From: Streptococcus gallolyticus subsp. gallolyticus DSM 16831
Lineage (GTDB): Bacteria; Bacillota; Bacilli; Lactobacillales; Streptococcaceae
DNA length: 64,000 bases
Reading direction: 5' to 3'
Assembly (NCBI RefSeq): GCF_002000985.1
Contig: NZ_CP018822.1
Span: 2,188,001 to 2,252,000 of the forward strand
The stretch's first letter is position 1, and every line of letters starts with the position of its first letter. Made by a program: the position numbers and the translations under genes. Of the stretch, positions 10,391 through 20,184 are shown one piece after another. Below the pieces are notes generated by a model that saw only the letters and a program-made list of their open reading frames with translations, was not told the DNA's origin and searched no databases.

Positions 10391-10399
10391 ATTATACCA
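10391..10399 (-). promoter_or_regulatory. extended -10 promoter of gltBD
   Basis: Read on the minus strand, TGGTATAAT forms an extended -10 (TATAAT at 10391-10396), about 70 bp before gltB. No good -35 lies 17 bp upstream, which fits a promoter that needs an activator. I found no GlnR box in the gltB-glnA gap. Confidence 0.45.
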
Positions 10400-10470
10400 C
10401 ATTATGCTAGATTAGAATAGTTCTTATTTGAACTTTTCTAACTGCTAATGTGGTTAATTGGTAAAAAAAA

Positions 10471-10487
10471 GACAGCCAGAAGCTGTC
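10471..10487 (-). terminator. terminator of glnRA
   Basis: A GACAGC/GCTGTC stem (10471-10476 and 10482-10487) follows the glnA stop codon on the minus strand and is trailed by eight Us (10463-10470). Confidence 0.8.
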
Positions 10488-10500
10488 TCTTTACTACTTC

Positions 10501-11847
10501 TTAGTATAAATCTAGATAGTTATCAATTTCCCATTGTGAAACAAAGGCCGCATAGCTTGACCATTCAATTTTCTTAGCTTCCACAAAGTTTACAAAGATA
10601 TGTTCACCAAGTGCTGCTTTGACAACTTCATCTTCTTGTAAAGCTTTAACAGCATTGTGCAAAGTAGAAGGAAGGTCACGGATACCTGCTTCTTTACGTT
10701 CTTCTTCAGTCATGACATAGATATTTGATTCAACTGGAGCTGGAGCTTCAATTTTGTTTTCAATACCGTCAAGACCTGCTTCAAGAAGGACAGCAAGTGC
10801 AAGATATGGATTAGCAGTTGGATCAACAGAACGAAGTTCCAAACGAGTACCCATACCACGTGATGCAGGAACGCGGATAAGTGGTGAACGGTTACGTCCA
10901 GCCCATGCAATGTAAACTGGTGCTTCATAACCAGGAACCAAACGTTTGTATGAGTTTACAGTTGGGTTCATGATTGCAGTGTAGTTATAAGCGTGTTTCA
11001 TCAAACCGCCAAGGAAGTAATATGCTGTTTCTGACAATTGCATACCTTTTGGATCTTCAGTATCGTAGAAGGCATTGTTTCCATCGTAATCGAACAATGA
11101 CATGTTACAGTGCATACCTGAACCGTTGATACCGAATTTAGGTTTAGCCATAAATGTAGCATAAAGACCATGTTTACGAGCAATTGTTTTAACAACAAGT
11201 TTGAAAATTTGAATGTTATCACAAGCTTTCAAAACATCAGCGTATTTAAAGTCAATTTCATGTTGACCAACAGCCACTTCGTGGTGACTTGCTTCAACTT
11301 CAAATCCCATTTCAGTCAAAACATTAACGATTTCACGACGAGTGTTATCTGCAAGGTCAGTTGGTGCAAGGTCGAAGTAACCACCGCGGTCGTTTACTTC
11401 AAGAGTTGCTTCACCTTTTTCATCCAATTTGAACAAGAAGAATTCTGGTTCTGGACCAAGGTTAAATGATTTGAAACCAACTTTTTCCATATGACGAAGA
11501 GCACGTTTCAAGTTTCCACGTGGGTCACCTGCAAATGGTTCACCTTCAGCAGTATAGATGTCACAGATCAAACCTGCAACAGCACCATTTTCACCACCCC
11601 AAGGGAATACTGTCCAAGTATCAAGGTCTGGATGCAAGAACATATCAGATTCGTTGATACGAACAAAACCTTCGATTGAAGAACCGTCAAACATTGCTTT
11701 GTTTGCCAATACTTTGTCAAGTTGTTCATCAGTTGCTGGAATTTCCACGTTTTTCAATGTCCCAGCGATATCTGAGAACATTAAACGCAAGAAAGTTACA
11801 TTTTTTTCTTTGACTTCGCGACGAATGTCAGCTGCTGTAATAGTCAT
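10501..11847 (-). CDS. glnA: type I glutamine synthetase
   Basis: The 448-residue protein carries the GlnA beta-grasp N terminus and catalytic motifs ([43 protein letters not shown]). It makes glutamine from glutamate and ammonia. The short length and absence of the adenylylation region fit the Firmicute GSI-alpha type, controlled by feedback inhibition and by GlnR rather than by adenylylation. It is 49 bases after glnR, in the same operon. Confidence 0.96.
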   Translation of the reverse strand: MTITAADIRREVKEKNVTFLRLMFSDIAGTLKNVEIPATDEQLDKVLANKAMFDGSSIEGFVRINESDMFLHPDLDTWTVFPWGGENGAVAGLICDIYTAEGEPFAGDPRGNLKRALRHMEKVGFKSFNLGPEPEFFLFKLDEKGEATLEVNDRGGYFDLAPTDLADNTRREIVNVLTEMGFEVEASHHEVAVGQHEIDFKYADVLKACDNIQIFKLVVKTIARKHGLYATFMAKPKFGINGSGMHCNMSLFDYDGNNAFYDTEDPKGMQLSETAYYFLGGLMKHAYNYTAIMNPTVNSYKRLVPGYEAPVYIAWAGRNRSPLIRVPASRGMGTRLELRSVDPTANPYLALAVLLEAGLDGIENKIEAPAPVESNIYVMTEEERKEAGIRDLPSTLHNAVKALQEDEVVKAALGEHIFVNFVEAKKIEWSSYAAFVSQWEIDNYLDLY

Positions 11848-11896
11848 GAATTAAGGTCTCCTTTTTAAAACCGAAATAACCGAGCGACGCGTATTT

Positions 11897-12268
11897 TTAG
11901 ATGCGCCAGTTGCTAATGTACTGTGATGGGGCCGAAAAACGACCTTGGTTACGGAGTTCATCTTGTAAGATACGACGAACATCAGCATCAGTTAAAGATT
12001 TTTGTTTCTGATGTGCTTTATCTTGTCGCTCCGCATATTCACGCTTAATAGCCGCAATATTAAGCCCCTCATCAAGAAAATCTTTAATTTCGAGCAATCG
12101 ATCCATATCGTTTAACGAATACATACGACGATTTCCCGACGTCCTCTCTGGGGTAATTAAACCCTGATCTTCATAATAACGAATCTGGCGTGCTGTTAAA
12201 TCCGTCAATTTCATTACTGTTCCAATAGGAAATACCGCCATTGAACGTCTGAGTTCTTTTTCTTTCAT
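11897..12268 (-). CDS. glnR: MerR-family nitrogen repressor GlnR
   Basis: The 123-residue protein has a winged-helix MerR DNA-binding domain (MKLTDLTARQIRYYEDQGLI, then RMYSLNDMDRLLEI) and the short C-terminal tail through which feedback-inhibited glutamine synthetase is known to activate GlnR. The start has an ideal AAGGAGG ribosome-binding site. It is the first gene of glnRA and is probably autoregulated through the GlnR box at 12326-12342. Confidence 0.95.
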   Translation of the reverse strand: MKEKELRRSMAVFPIGTVMKLTDLTARQIRYYEDQGLITPERTSGNRRMYSLNDMDRLLEIKDFLDEGLNIAAIKREYAERQDKAHQKQKSLTDADVRRILQDELRNQGRFSAPSQYISNWRI

Positions 12269-12289
12269 GATGACCTCCTTCCGACACTT

Positions 12290-12318
12290 ATTATAGTCTG
12301 AAAATTCTAAACTGTCAA
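12290..12318 (-). promoter_or_regulatory. consensus promoter of glnRA
   Basis: On the minus strand TTGACA (12313-12318) and TATAAT (12290-12295) are exactly 17 bp apart, a perfect sigma-A promoter just upstream of glnR. Confidence 0.85.
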
Positions 12319-12325
12319 CCCTTTA

Positions 12326-12342
12326 TGTAAGAAAATATGACA
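12326..12342 (-). promoter_or_regulatory. GlnR operator
   Basis: TGTAAGAAAATATGACA matches the GlnR/TnrA consensus TGTNA-N7-TNACA at every defined position. It lies just upstream of the glnRA -35 hexamer, consistent with nitrogen-dependent autoregulation, and may also affect the gene at 12357, which ends beside it. Confidence 0.8.
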
Positions 12343-12356
12343 TAAACGAAAAATTT

Positions 12357-12893
12357 TTAGCTTTTTTTGCGTAACCCCCCCCTAATCTTATCAACATCAG
12401 AATTGACAAGAATAGCTACAAAGACTCCGCAAAATGTTTCAAATACCCTAGCAAATACATATAAAATAGTATCTCCAGCAGGAATTGATAAGGTAATAAT
12501 CAAAAGCGCCGATGTTCCACCAATGATTCCTGCTTTGTTATTAATTGAAACATTAATCATAATTCCTAACATGGTAAAAATTGGGACAAAAATCAACGTT
12601 ACCCAAAACTGATTATGGAAAAATTGATTGATAAAAAAGAAGAGCAAAGATAGCAAACCACCAACACTATTTCCAACCACACGTGAGAAGCCAAAATGAA
12701 CACTTTTGTCCAAACTTTCACGTAAACTGAAAACAGCTGTCAGCGTTCCTATCTGCAGCCCTTCCCATCCAAATAAATGGAAAATTAATAAAACCAAAAA
12801 AACAGCTAAACCAGTCTTAAAGGTGCGCATGCCCAATTTAAATTTACTCGGGTCAAACTTATAATTCGATAAAAGATTTTTTAAATAATTCAT
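12357..12893 (-). CDS. aromatic acid exporter/FUSC-type membrane protein
   Basis: The 178-residue protein has a short cytoplasmic N terminus (about 1-25) and four to five hydrophobic segments, with the FKTGLAVFLVLLI and RVVGNSVGGLLSLLFF motifs of the FUSC/ArAE (DUF939-like) family. Related full-length transporters export aromatic acids; this is a short membrane-only version whose substrate cannot be told from sequence. The gene is commonly found between pgk and glnR in streptococci. Confidence 0.65.
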   Translation of the reverse strand: MNYLKNLLSNYKFDPSKFKLGMRTFKTGLAVFLVLLIFHLFGWEGLQIGTLTAVFSLRESLDKSVHFGFSRVVGNSVGGLLSLLFFFINQFFHNQFWVTLIFVPIFTMLGIMINVSINNKAGIIGGTSALLIITLSIPAGDTILYVFARVFETFCGVFVAILVNSDVDKIRGGLRKKS

Positions 12894-12895
12894 AA

Positions 12896-12951
12896 CTCAC
12901 AACCAATTTGCATTTTCTTTATTTTAACATATTTTCAAATTGATTTGTGAG
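12896..12951. repeat. imperfect inverted repeat upstream of the FUSC-type gene
   Basis: CTCACAACCAATTTG (12896-12910) and CAAATTGATTTGTGAG (12936-12951) form an almost complete inverted repeat around an AT-rich centre, immediately upstream of the gene ending at 12893. It could be an operator or a structured leader; nothing in the sequence decides which. Confidence 0.4.
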
Positions 12952-13074
12952 CGTTCCACCAATATGAATGCGTTTACCACAAAATATCTCTCACTTGAAT
13001 TCCACAAAACAAAATAATAGTACCACTTTTAAGCAATAAAATGTTTTCTTTTCATTTATGGATTTTACACACAA

Positions 13075-13099
13075 AAAAGGACGGCAAGACCGTCCTTTT
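13075..13099 (-). terminator. terminator of pgk
   Basis: A ten-base stem (AAAAGGACGG with CCGTCCTTTT) with a 5-base loop follows the pgk stop codon on the minus strand. Confidence 0.85.
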
Positions 13100-13122
13100 G
13101 AATCTTCTTAACGAAGAAATTA

Positions 13123-14319
13123 TTATTTATCAGTAAGTGCTGCAAGACCTGGAAGTACTTTACCTTCAAGAAGTTCCATAGAAGCTCCACCACCAGTAGA
13201 AATCCATGAGAATTTGTCAGCACGACCAAGGTTGATAGCTGCGGCAGCTGAGTCACCACCACCGATAATTGATTTAACGCCTGGTTGTTTAACGATAGCG
13301 TCCATTACACCGATTGTACCAGCTTGGAAATCAGGGTTTTCGAACACACCCATAGGTCCGTTCCAAACAACTGTTTTAGCACCAGTCAATTCTTCGTCAA
13401 ATTTAGCGATAGATTTTGGACCGATATCAAGACCAAGGAATCCAGCATCTACTGCTGCACCTTCAGTATCTTTAACTTCAGTGTAATCAGCAAAAGCGTT
13501 AGCTTCTTTTGAGTCAACTGGCAAGATTAATTTACCGTCAGCTTTAGCCAAAAGTTCTTTAGCAACATCAAGTTTGTCTTCTTCAACAAGTGAGTTACCG
13601 ATTTCGATACCTTGTGCTTTAAGGAATGTGTATGTCATACCACCACCGATAAGGACTTTATCAGCTTTCTTCAACAAGTTTTCGATAACACCGATTTTAT
13701 CTGAAACTTTTGAACCACCAAGGATTGCGATAAATGGACGAACTGGTTTTTCAACAGCTTCTTGGATGTATGCAATTTCGTTTTCAAGAAGGAAACCTGC
13801 AACAGCTTTTTCAACGTTTGCAGAGATACCTACGTTAGATGCGTGTGCACGGTGTGCAGTACCAAATGCATCGTTAACGAAGATTCCGTCACCAAGTGAA
13901 GCCCAGTATTTACCAAGTTCTGGATCGTTTTTAGATTCTTTTTTACCGTCAACATCTTCAAAACGAGTGTTTTCAACAAGAAGAACTTCACCGTCTTTAA
14001 GGTTGTTGATAGCTTCTTCAAGTTCAGCACCACGTGTAACACCTGGGAAGACAACTTCTTGACCAAGTTTAGCTGCCAAATCAGCTGCTACTGGAGCAAG
14101 AGATTTACCTTCTTTATCAGCTTCTTCTTTAACACGTCCAAGGTGAGAGAAAAGAATTGCACGACCACCTTGTTCGATGATGTACTTGATTGTTGGAAGA
14201 GCCGCAGAAATACGGTTGTCGTTAGTGATAACGCCATCTTTCAAAGGCACGTTAAAGTCAACACGGACAAGAACTTTTTTGCCTTTCAAATCAACGTCTT
14301 TAACAGTCAATTTAGCCAT
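13123..14319 (-). CDS. pgk: phosphoglycerate kinase
   Basis: The 398-residue protein shows the PGK signature ([13 protein letters not shown]) near the N terminus and the nucleotide-binding C-terminal motif ([11 protein letters not shown]). It makes ATP and 3-phosphoglycerate in lower glycolysis. It has its own terminator and an upstream extended -10 (TGATATAAT, TATAAT at 14355-14360), separate from gap. Confidence 0.97.
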   Translation of the reverse strand: MAKLTVKDVDLKGKKVLVRVDFNVPLKDGVITNDNRISAALPTIKYIIEQGGRAILFSHLGRVKEEADKEGKSLAPVAADLAAKLGQEVVFPGVTRGAELEEAINNLKDGEVLLVENTRFEDVDGKKESKNDPELGKYWASLGDGIFVNDAFGTAHRAHASNVGISANVEKAVAGFLLENEIAYIQEAVEKPVRPFIAILGGSKVSDKIGVIENLLKKADKVLIGGGMTYTFLKAQGIEIGNSLVEEDKLDVAKELLAKADGKLILPVDSKEANAFADYTEVKDTEGAAVDAGFLGLDIGPKSIAKFDEELTGAKTVVWNGPMGVFENPDFQAGTIGVMDAIVKQPGVKSIIGGGDSAAAAINLGRADKFSWISTGGGASMELLEGKVLPGLAALTDK

Positions 14320-14466
14320 TTGATAGGACTCCTTATTATTTTTTATACATGCTAATTATATCACAAAACCTGTAAAAGAGGTAGCAAAATCAGTACATTT
14401 TGTACGCCAGCCACTACTAAACGAGGAAACCTGTGAATTTCTGTATCATTTTACAATATACAAAAA

Positions 14467-14487
14467 AGAGAGGAACGAATCCTCTCT
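14467..14487 (-). terminator. terminator of gap
   Basis: AGAGAGGA (14467-14474) pairs with TCCTCTCT (14480-14487) around a 5-base loop, followed by a U-rich tract on the minus strand. Confidence 0.85.
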
Positions 14488-14506
14488 TCTTCAGCTAACT
14501 CATTGA

Positions 14507-15520
14507 TTATTTAGCAATTTTTGCGAAGTATTCAAGAGTACGAACAAGTTGTGAAGTGTAAGACATTTCGTTGTCGTACCATGAAACAGTTTTAACCAAT
14601 TGAGTACCGTCAGCTGCTTCAGTTACTTCTGTTTGAGTTGCGTCAAACAATGAACCGAATGAGATACCTACGATATCGCGTGAAACGATTGGGTCAGTGT
14701 TGTAACCGAATGATTCAGTTGCAGCAGCTTGCATAGCAGCGTTAACTTCTTCAGCAGTTACTTTTTTGTCAAGAACTGAAACAAGTTCAGTAAGTGATCC
14801 AGTTGGAACTGGTACACGTTGAGCATGACCTTGAAGTTTACCGTTCAATTCTGGGATAACAAGACCGATAGCTTTAGCAGCACCAGTTGAGTTAGGAACG
14901 ATGTTTTCAGCAGCAGCACGTGCGCGACGGAAGTCACCTTTACGGTGTGGTGCGTCAAGAGTCATTTGGTCACCAGTGTAACCGTGAACTGTAGTCATTG
15001 TACCAACTTTAAGACCAAATGATTTGTTCAAAGCATCAGCCATTGGTGCAAGACAGTTTGTTGTACATGAACCAGCTGAGATAACTGTTTCAGTACCATC
15101 AAGAATTTCGTGGTTAGTGTTAAATACGATTGTTTTAACATCTGATCCACCAGGAGCTGTGATAACAACTTTTTTAGCTCCACCTTCGTGCAAGTGTTTT
15201 TCAGCAGCAGCTTTAGTTGCAAAGAAACCAGTTGCTTCAAGAACGATTTCTACACCATCGTTAGCCCAGTCGATTTGTTCTGGGTCACGTTCTGCAGAAA
15301 CTTTAACGAATTGACCGTTAACTTCAAAACCACCATCTTTAACAACAACATCACCGTCGAAACGACCTTGAGTTGTATCGTATTTCAACAAGTGTGCAAG
15401 CATAGCTGGGTCAGTAAGGTCGTTAATACGAGCTACTTCAACACCTTCAACGTTTTGGATACGACGGAATGCAAGACGACCGATACGACCGAAACCGTTA
15501 ATACCAACTTTAACTACCAT
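14507..15520 (-). CDS. gap: glyceraldehyde-3-phosphate dehydrogenase, type I
   Basis: The 337-residue enzyme has the NAD-binding [10 protein letters not shown] motif at the N terminus and the catalytic ASCTTNC-type motif ([12 protein letters not shown]). It oxidises glyceraldehyde-3-phosphate in glycolysis. The frame opens at 15547, but the AAGGAGG site fixes the start at MVVKVGING (15520). Streptococcal GAPDH is also often found on the cell surface. Confidence 0.97.
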   Translation of the reverse strand: MVVKVGINGFGRIGRLAFRRIQNVEGVEVARINDLTDPAMLAHLLKYDTTQGRFDGDVVVKDGGFEVNGQFVKVSAERDPEQIDWANDGVEIVLEATGFFATKAAAEKHLHEGGAKKVVITAPGGSDVKTIVFNTNHEILDGTETVISAGSCTTNCLAPMADALNKSFGLKVGTMTTVHGYTGDQMTLDAPHRKGDFRRARAAAENIVPNSTGAAKAIGLVIPELNGKLQGHAQRVPVPTGSLTELVSVLDKKVTAEEVNAAMQAAATESFGYNTDPIVSRDIVGISFGSLFDATQTEVTEAADGTQLVKTVSWYDNEMSYTSQLVRTLEYFAKIAK

Positions 15521-15635
15521 TAGTGATTTCCTCCTTATGAAAATCAAAAAAAATTTTTATTTTAAAAGGTTTCCCTTTTAGACAATTGTGAAAAGATTAA
15601 CTTACGTAGGCACAAATCAACCTTTCAACGTTAGT

Positions 15636-15664
15636 ATTATATAACTATTTCGCCAAAATTGCAA
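15636..15664 (-). promoter_or_regulatory. promoter of gap
   Basis: TTGCAA (15659-15664) and TATAAT (15636-15641) are 17 bp apart on the minus strand, about 115 bp before the start codon. Confidence 0.7.
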
Positions 15665-15689
15665 ATATTATTACCGTTTTCATAATAAA

Positions 15690-15715
15690 AAAGGACGCTC
15701 TTTTGAGCATCCTTT
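15690..15715 (-). terminator. terminator of the rpsL-rpsG-fusA operon
   Basis: AAAGGACGCTC and GAGCATCCTTT form a hairpin with one internal mismatch just after the fusA stop codon on the minus strand, followed by a U-rich stretch. Confidence 0.7.
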
Positions 15716-15725
15716 CTATCAAAAA

Positions 15726-17804
15726 TTATTCACCAGAATTTTTCTTGATGATTTCTTCTTGTACTGATTTAGGAACGTCTTCATAGTGGTCAAATACCAT
15801 CATGAATGTACCACGTCCTTGAGTTGCAGAACGAAGAACTGTTGCGTAACCAAACATTTCAGCAAGTGGAACGAAGGCACGAACGATTTGGCTGTTACCA
15901 TGAGCTTCCATACCATCAACACGTCCACGACGAGCTGTAACGTGACCCATAACGTCACCAAGGTTTTCTTCTGGAGCTGTGATTGTAACAAGCATCATTG
16001 GTTCAAGAATAACTGGGTGTGCAGTTTTAGCAGCTTCTTTAAGTGCAAGTGATGCAGCGATCTTGAAGGCTGTTTCAGATGAATCGACATCGTGGTATGA
16101 ACCATCGTAAAGTTTAGCTTTAACGTCAACCATTGGGTAACCAGCAAGAACACCGTTAGCCATAGATTCTTGAAGACCTTTTTCTACTGCAGGGATGAAT
16201 TCACGAGGAACGACACCACCGACGATAGCATTTTCGAATTCGAATCCTTTACCTTCTTCATTTGGAGTAAATTCAATCCAAACATCACCGAATTGACCTT
16301 TACCACCAGATTGGCGTTTGAAGAATCCACGTGCTTGAGTAGCTTGACGGAATGTTTCACGGTATGATACTTGTGGAGCACCTACGTTTGCTTCAACTTT
16401 GAATTCACGTTTCATACGGTCAACAAGGACGTCAAGGTGAAGTTCACCCATACCAGAGATAACTGTTTCACCAGTTTCAACGTTAGTTTCAACACGGAAT
16501 GTTGGGTCTTCTTCAGCAAGTTTTTGAAGAGCGATACCCATTTTATCTTGGTCAGCTTTAGATTTAGGTTCAACCATCAATTGGATAACTGGTTCTGGAA
16601 CTTCGATTGATTCAAGGATGACTTTAGCTTTTTCATCTGTCAATGAGTCACCAGTTGTAGTATCTTTCAAACCAACGGCAGCAGCGATATCACCAGCGTA
16701 AACTGTTTCGATTTCGTTACGGTGGTTAGCGTGCATTTGAAGGATACGTCCGATACGTTCACGTTTACCTTTAGATGTGTTAAGAACGTAAGAACCGCTG
16801 TTCAATACACCTGAGTAAACACGGAAGAATGTCAAACGACCTACGAATGGGTCAGTCATGATTTTGAATGCAAGGGCTGCAAATGGTTCTTCATCTGACG
16901 CTGGACGTTCTTCTTCTTCGTCTGTATCTGGGTTAACACCTTTGATTGCAGGGATGTCAAGTGGGCTTGGAAGGTAGTCAATAACTGCATCAAGCATCAT
17001 TTGAACACCTTTGTTTTTGAAGGCAGAACCACAAAGAACTGGGAAGAATTCAACGTTGATAGTTGCTTTACGGATAGCAGCTTTCAATTCAGCTTCAGTG
17101 ATTTCTTCACCTTCAAGGTATTTCATCATCAATTCTTCATCAGTTTCAGCAACTGCTTCGATCAATTTTTCACGATATTCGTTAGCTTGATCTACGTATT
17201 CAGCTGGAATATCTTCTTCAAGAATATCTGTACCAAGGTCGTTAGTATAGATTTCAGCTTTCATTTTAACCAAGTCAATGATACCGTTGAAGCTATCTTC
17301 AGAACCGATTGGCAATTGAATTGGGTGAGCGTTAGCTTGAAGACGATCGTGAAGTGTGCTTACTGAGTAAAGGAAGTCAGCACCGATTTTGTCCATTTTG
17401 TTTGAGAATACGATACGAGGAACACCGTATTCAGTAGCTTGACGCCAAACTGTTTCAGTTTGAGGTTCTACACCTGATTGTGAGTCAAGAACTGTTACCG
17501 CACCATCAAGAACACGAAGAGAACGTTGTACTTCGATTGTGAAGTCCACGTGTCCTGGTGTGTCGATAATGTTTACACGGTAGTCTTTCCATTGTGCAGT
17601 TGTAGCGGCAGATGTGATTGTGATACCACGTTCTTGCTCTTGTTCCATCCAGTCCATTTGTGAAGCACCTTCGTGTGTTTCACCGATTTTATGGATTTTA
17701 CCAGTATAGTAAAGAATACGCTCAGTTGTTGTTGTTTTACCAGCATCGACGTGAGCCATGATACCAATGTTACGAGTTTTTTCAAGTGAAAATTCGCGAG
17801 CCAT
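15726..17804 (-). CDS. fusA: elongation factor G
   Basis: The 692-residue translational GTPase has G1 [10 protein letters not shown]3 DTPGHVD and G4 NKMDKIG motifs followed by domains II-V. EF-G drives ribosomal translocation and, with ribosome recycling factor, ribosome splitting. It is the last gene of the str operon and is separated from rpsG by 200 bp containing its own -10-like box. Confidence 0.97.
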   Translation of the reverse strand: MAREFSLEKTRNIGIMAHVDAGKTTTTERILYYTGKIHKIGETHEGASQMDWMEQEQERGITITSAATTAQWKDYRVNIIDTPGHVDFTIEVQRSLRVLDGAVTVLDSQSGVEPQTETVWRQATEYGVPRIVFSNKMDKIGADFLYSVSTLHDRLQANAHPIQLPIGSEDSFNGIIDLVKMKAEIYTNDLGTDILEEDIPAEYVDQANEYREKLIEAVAETDEELMMKYLEGEEITEAELKAAIRKATINVEFFPVLCGSAFKNKGVQMMLDAVIDYLPSPLDIPAIKGVNPDTDEEEERPASDEEPFAALAFKIMTDPFVGRLTFFRVYSGVLNSGSYVLNTSKGKRERIGRILQMHANHRNEIETVYAGDIAAAVGLKDTTTGDSLTDEKAKVILESIEVPEPVIQLMVEPKSKADQDKMGIALQKLAEEDPTFRVETNVETGETVISGMGELHLDVLVDRMKREFKVEANVGAPQVSYRETFRQATQARGFFKRQSGGKGQFGDVWIEFTPNEEGKGFEFENAIVGGVVPREFIPAVEKGLQESMANGVLAGYPMVDVKAKLYDGSYHDVDSSETAFKIAASLALKEAAKTAHPVILEPMMLVTITAPEENLGDVMGHVTARRGRVDGMEAHGNSQIVRAFVPLAEMFGYATVLRSATQGRGTFMMVFDHYEDVPKSVQEEIIKKNSGE

Positions 17805-17839
17805 TTTTTTCTCCTATGTATAAATTTAATTTACTACTC

Positions 17840-17886
17840 TATTATAGCATACTTTTAGAACGGATAGGCAGGACCTACCCGTTCTA
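17840..17886 (-). promoter_or_regulatory. hairpin and -10-like box upstream of fusA
   Basis: On the minus strand a hairpin (GAACGG-GTAGG with CCTA-CCGTTC, 17858-17885) is followed by a TATAAT box (about 17840-17845). It may reduce read-through from rpsG and provide an internal fusA promoter; no good -35 is seen. Confidence 0.4.
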
Positions 17887-18004
17887 AACATGCTTTATTA
17901 AATTTGATACAGATTAGCAAACAAAACACTTGCTAAACACAGCCTGAATACCAGTAGTAAAAAGGTTTAATTGTATTCGAAGCTTTGTATCTGTATATCG
18001 CAGA

Positions 18005-18475
18005 TTACCAGCGGAAGTGTGCGAATGCACGGTTTGCTTCTGCCATACGGTGTGTATCTTCGCGTTTTTTAACTGAAGCACCAGTGTTGTTAGCAGCATC
18101 CAAGATTTCTTTTGCAAGACGATCTTTCATAGTGTGTTCACCACGAGCACGTGATGCAGTTACCAACCAACGAAGTCCAAGAGTTGTACGACGTTCTGGA
18201 CGAACTTCAACTGGGACTTGGTAGTTAGAACCACCAACACGACGAGCACGTACTTCAAGAACAGGCATGATGTTTTCCATAGCTGTTTCGAATACTTCAA
18301 GTGCATCGTTTCCAGTAGCTTCTTTGATTTGTTCAAATGCATCATAAACGATTGATGCAGCTGTACCACGTTTACCATCAAGCATAACACGGTTGATAAG
18401 ACGTGTTACAAGTTGTGAATTGTATAATGGATCTGGCAATACTTCGCGTTTAGGCGCTCTATTTTTACGACTCAT
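18005..18475 (-). CDS. rpsG: 30S ribosomal protein S7
   Basis: The 156-residue sequence begins [20 protein letters not shown], the standard bacterial S7 start, and has the usual length. S7 nucleates the 30S head. It sits 20 bases after rpsL in the str operon. Confidence 0.97.
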   Translation of the reverse strand: MSRKNRAPKREVLPDPLYNSQLVTRLINRVMLDGKRGTAASIVYDAFEQIKEATGNDALEVFETAMENIMPVLEVRARRVGGSNYQVPVEVRPERRTTLGLRWLVTASRARGEHTMKDRLAKEILDAANNTGASVKKREDTHRMAEANRAFAHFRW

Positions 18476-18495
18476 TTTTTCTTATCCCCCTTCTA

Positions 18496-18909
18496 TTATC
18501 CTTTAGGACGTTTAGCACCGTATTTAGAACGGCCTTGTTTACGATCAGCAACACCTGCAGTATCAAGTGCACCACGAACGATGTGGTAACGTACCCCTGG
18601 AAGGTCTTTTACACGTCCACCACGGATAAGAACAACACTGTGTTCTTGAAGGTTGTGTCCGATACCTGGGATGTATGCAGTAACTTCGATAAGGTTGCTC
18701 AAACGTACACGAGCGAATTTACGAAGGGCTGAGTTAGGTTTTTTAGGTGTCATTGTTCCAACACGAGTTGCAACACCACGTTTTTGTGGTGAAGATACGT
18801 TAGTTTGAACTTTTTTGTGGCTGTTGTAACCAACGTTAAGTGCTGGTGATTTAGATTTTTCAACTTTAGATTTACGTGGTTTACGTACCAACTGGTTGAT
18901 TGTAGGCAT
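18496..18909 (-). CDS. rpsL: 30S ribosomal protein S12
   Basis: The 137-residue protein begins [13 protein letters not shown] and retains the conserved loop [15 protein letters not shown]. The lysine of TPKKPNS and that of the GVRYH-adjacent loop ([11 protein letters not shown]) are the positions altered in streptomycin-resistant mutants; both are the usual sensitive residues here. It is the first gene of the str operon. Confidence 0.97.
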   Translation of the reverse strand: MPTINQLVRKPRKSKVEKSKSPALNVGYNSHKKVQTNVSSPQKRGVATRVGTMTPKKPNSALRKFARVRLSNLIEVTAYIPGIGHNLQEHSVVLIRGGRVKDLPGVRYHIVRGALDTAGVADRKQGRSKYGAKRPKG

Positions 18910-19079
18910 CTACTTTTCTCCTGTAAGATTTTTTATTTTGGTTGATAAGGTACTTGGTGACAGTCCTTATCTAAAATGTGTACTTTGCAACATTTGTCAG
19001 CACGTCTCTGTACACTCTGGAGAGACCAAAAGTAAAAAGTACCGTTCATTATGATAACACAACTTGCACCGTCTGTCAA
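18910..19079 (-). promoter_or_regulatory. str operon promoter and 5' leader
   Basis: TTGACA (19074-19079) and TATCAT (19051-19056) are 17 bp apart, giving an untranslated leader of about 135 bases before rpsL. The leader contains a GTCTCT/AGAGAC inverted repeat around 19004-19025. Whether this hairpin has a regulatory role is unknown. Confidence 0.7.
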
Positions 19080-19182
19080 ATGATTTCACCGTATTTTATA
19101 GCTTTTATAAAACTTTTTGGCAGCTATTAAATTATTATAGTCAAGATTAAACACTCTTGGGCAATATAACATTCAAAGAAAA

Positions 19183-19202
19183 AAAGAGGGAACCCCCTCT
19201 TT
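19183..19202 (-). terminator. terminator of purR
   Basis: AAAGAGGG pairs with CCCTCTTT around a 4-base loop at the end of purR, followed by a run of Us on the minus strand. Confidence 0.8.
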
Positions 19203-20014
19203 TAATCGAAAATATTACCAATTTCTACTTTGACATGGTTGTTTTTAACATCAATTTCTGAAACTTTTAGAAGTGATTTGTAAGTCATTCGGTCACGTTT
19301 TTCTTGGGCATTTTCAGCAAAGACTGCGACACCCACAAGAGTACTATCGAATTCTTTCAAAAGACTGACCATACCAGAAATCGTTCCCCCACCTTTGAGG
19401 AAGTCGTCAACAATCAAGACACGGCTATTTGGTTTCAAGCTACGTTTAGACAAGAACATCTTTTCAATACGGTCACTTGAACCACTTGCATAATTGACAG
19501 AAACGGTTGAACCTTCCGTAATTTTAAGGTCACGTCGAACGATGACAAATGGAACATTCAAGATATTTGCAACGGCATTTGCCAAAGGCACACCTTTGGT
19601 TGCTACTGTCATAACCGCATCAATTTTATTTCCCTTGAAAGCATTAGCAATGATACGTCCAACACTTTGTAAAATTTTAGGGGTACTTAATAAATCTGAT
19701 AAGTAAATATAACCTCCAGGAAGAATACGATTGCTTTCTGAAAGGCGGTCACGTAATTCTTCGATGACTGCTTTAGCTTCTTCATCAGAGATTCCTGGTG
19801 TAAAAATGACACCTCCGCTCGCCCCTGTAACTGTTTCAATTTCGCCGATTCCTGATTCCTCAAAAGCTTTTTTGATAATGGCGATATCTTCAGAAATTGA
19901 AGATTTTGCTGCTTCATATTTTTCAGCAAATGTGTTTAAACTTGTCAATTTATAGGGGTTGTTAATCAAATAGTTGGAGATGACAACCATGCGTTCACTA
20001 CGTCGTAATTTCAT
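19202..20014 (-). CDS. purR: purine operon regulator PurR
   Basis: The 270-residue protein has an N-terminal winged helix (MKLRRSERMVVISNYLINNP) and a phosphoribosyltransferase-like domain with the PRPP motif region SRVLIVDDFLKGGG. In streptococci and lactococci PurR senses PRPP and activates purine biosynthesis genes from PurBox sites. The frame opens at 20047, but TGGAG five bases before Met 20014 decides the start. Confidence 0.93.
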   Translation of the reverse strand: MKLRRSERMVVISNYLINNPYKLTSLNTFAEKYEAAKSSISEDIAIIKKAFEESGIGEIETVTGASGGVIFTPGISDEEAKAVIEELRDRLSESNRILPGGYIYLSDLLSTPKILQSVGRIIANAFKGNKIDAVMTVATKGVPLANAVANILNVPFVIVRRDLKITEGSTVSVNYASGSSDRIEKMFLSKRSLKPNSRVLIVDDFLKGGGTISGMVSLLKEFDSTLVGVAVFAENAQEKRDRMTYKSLLKVSEIDVKNNHVKVEIGNIFD

Positions 20015-20045
20015 AATTTCTCCATTTTCATATCTGTTTTTTGTC

Positions 20046-20079
20046 ATTATATCATAAGAAGGCGAAAAAAACGAACATT
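20046..20079 (-). promoter_or_regulatory. purR promoter with PurBox-like site
   Basis: A TATAAT -10 lies at 20046-20051 on the minus strand. AAAAACGAACATT (20067-20079, plus strand) matches the PurBox AWWWCCGAACWWT at 12 of 13 positions and overlaps the -35 region, suggesting autoregulation. Confidence 0.45.
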
Positions 20080-20154
20080 TTAATAAAAAATGTCCATTTT
20101 TTGTGTTTTTCCCTAATGTAAAGGGATTTTTAAGTGAGTAATGTTAAAATGTTC

Positions 20155-20184
20155 TGCTTTTTATTGCTTTTTATTGCTTTTTAT
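20155..20184. repeat. three tandem copies of a 10-bp unit at the end of yhaM
   Basis: TGCTTTTTAT occurs three times in a row at 20155-20184, the last copy running into the yhaM stop codon. Copy-number change here would not alter the YhaM protein. Confidence 0.7.

Noticed and set aside
13574..14062. 162-aa plus-strand open frame inside pgk
   Set aside because: It is antisense to pgk and rich in Ser/Pro/Arg as expected for a shadow of a highly expressed gene.
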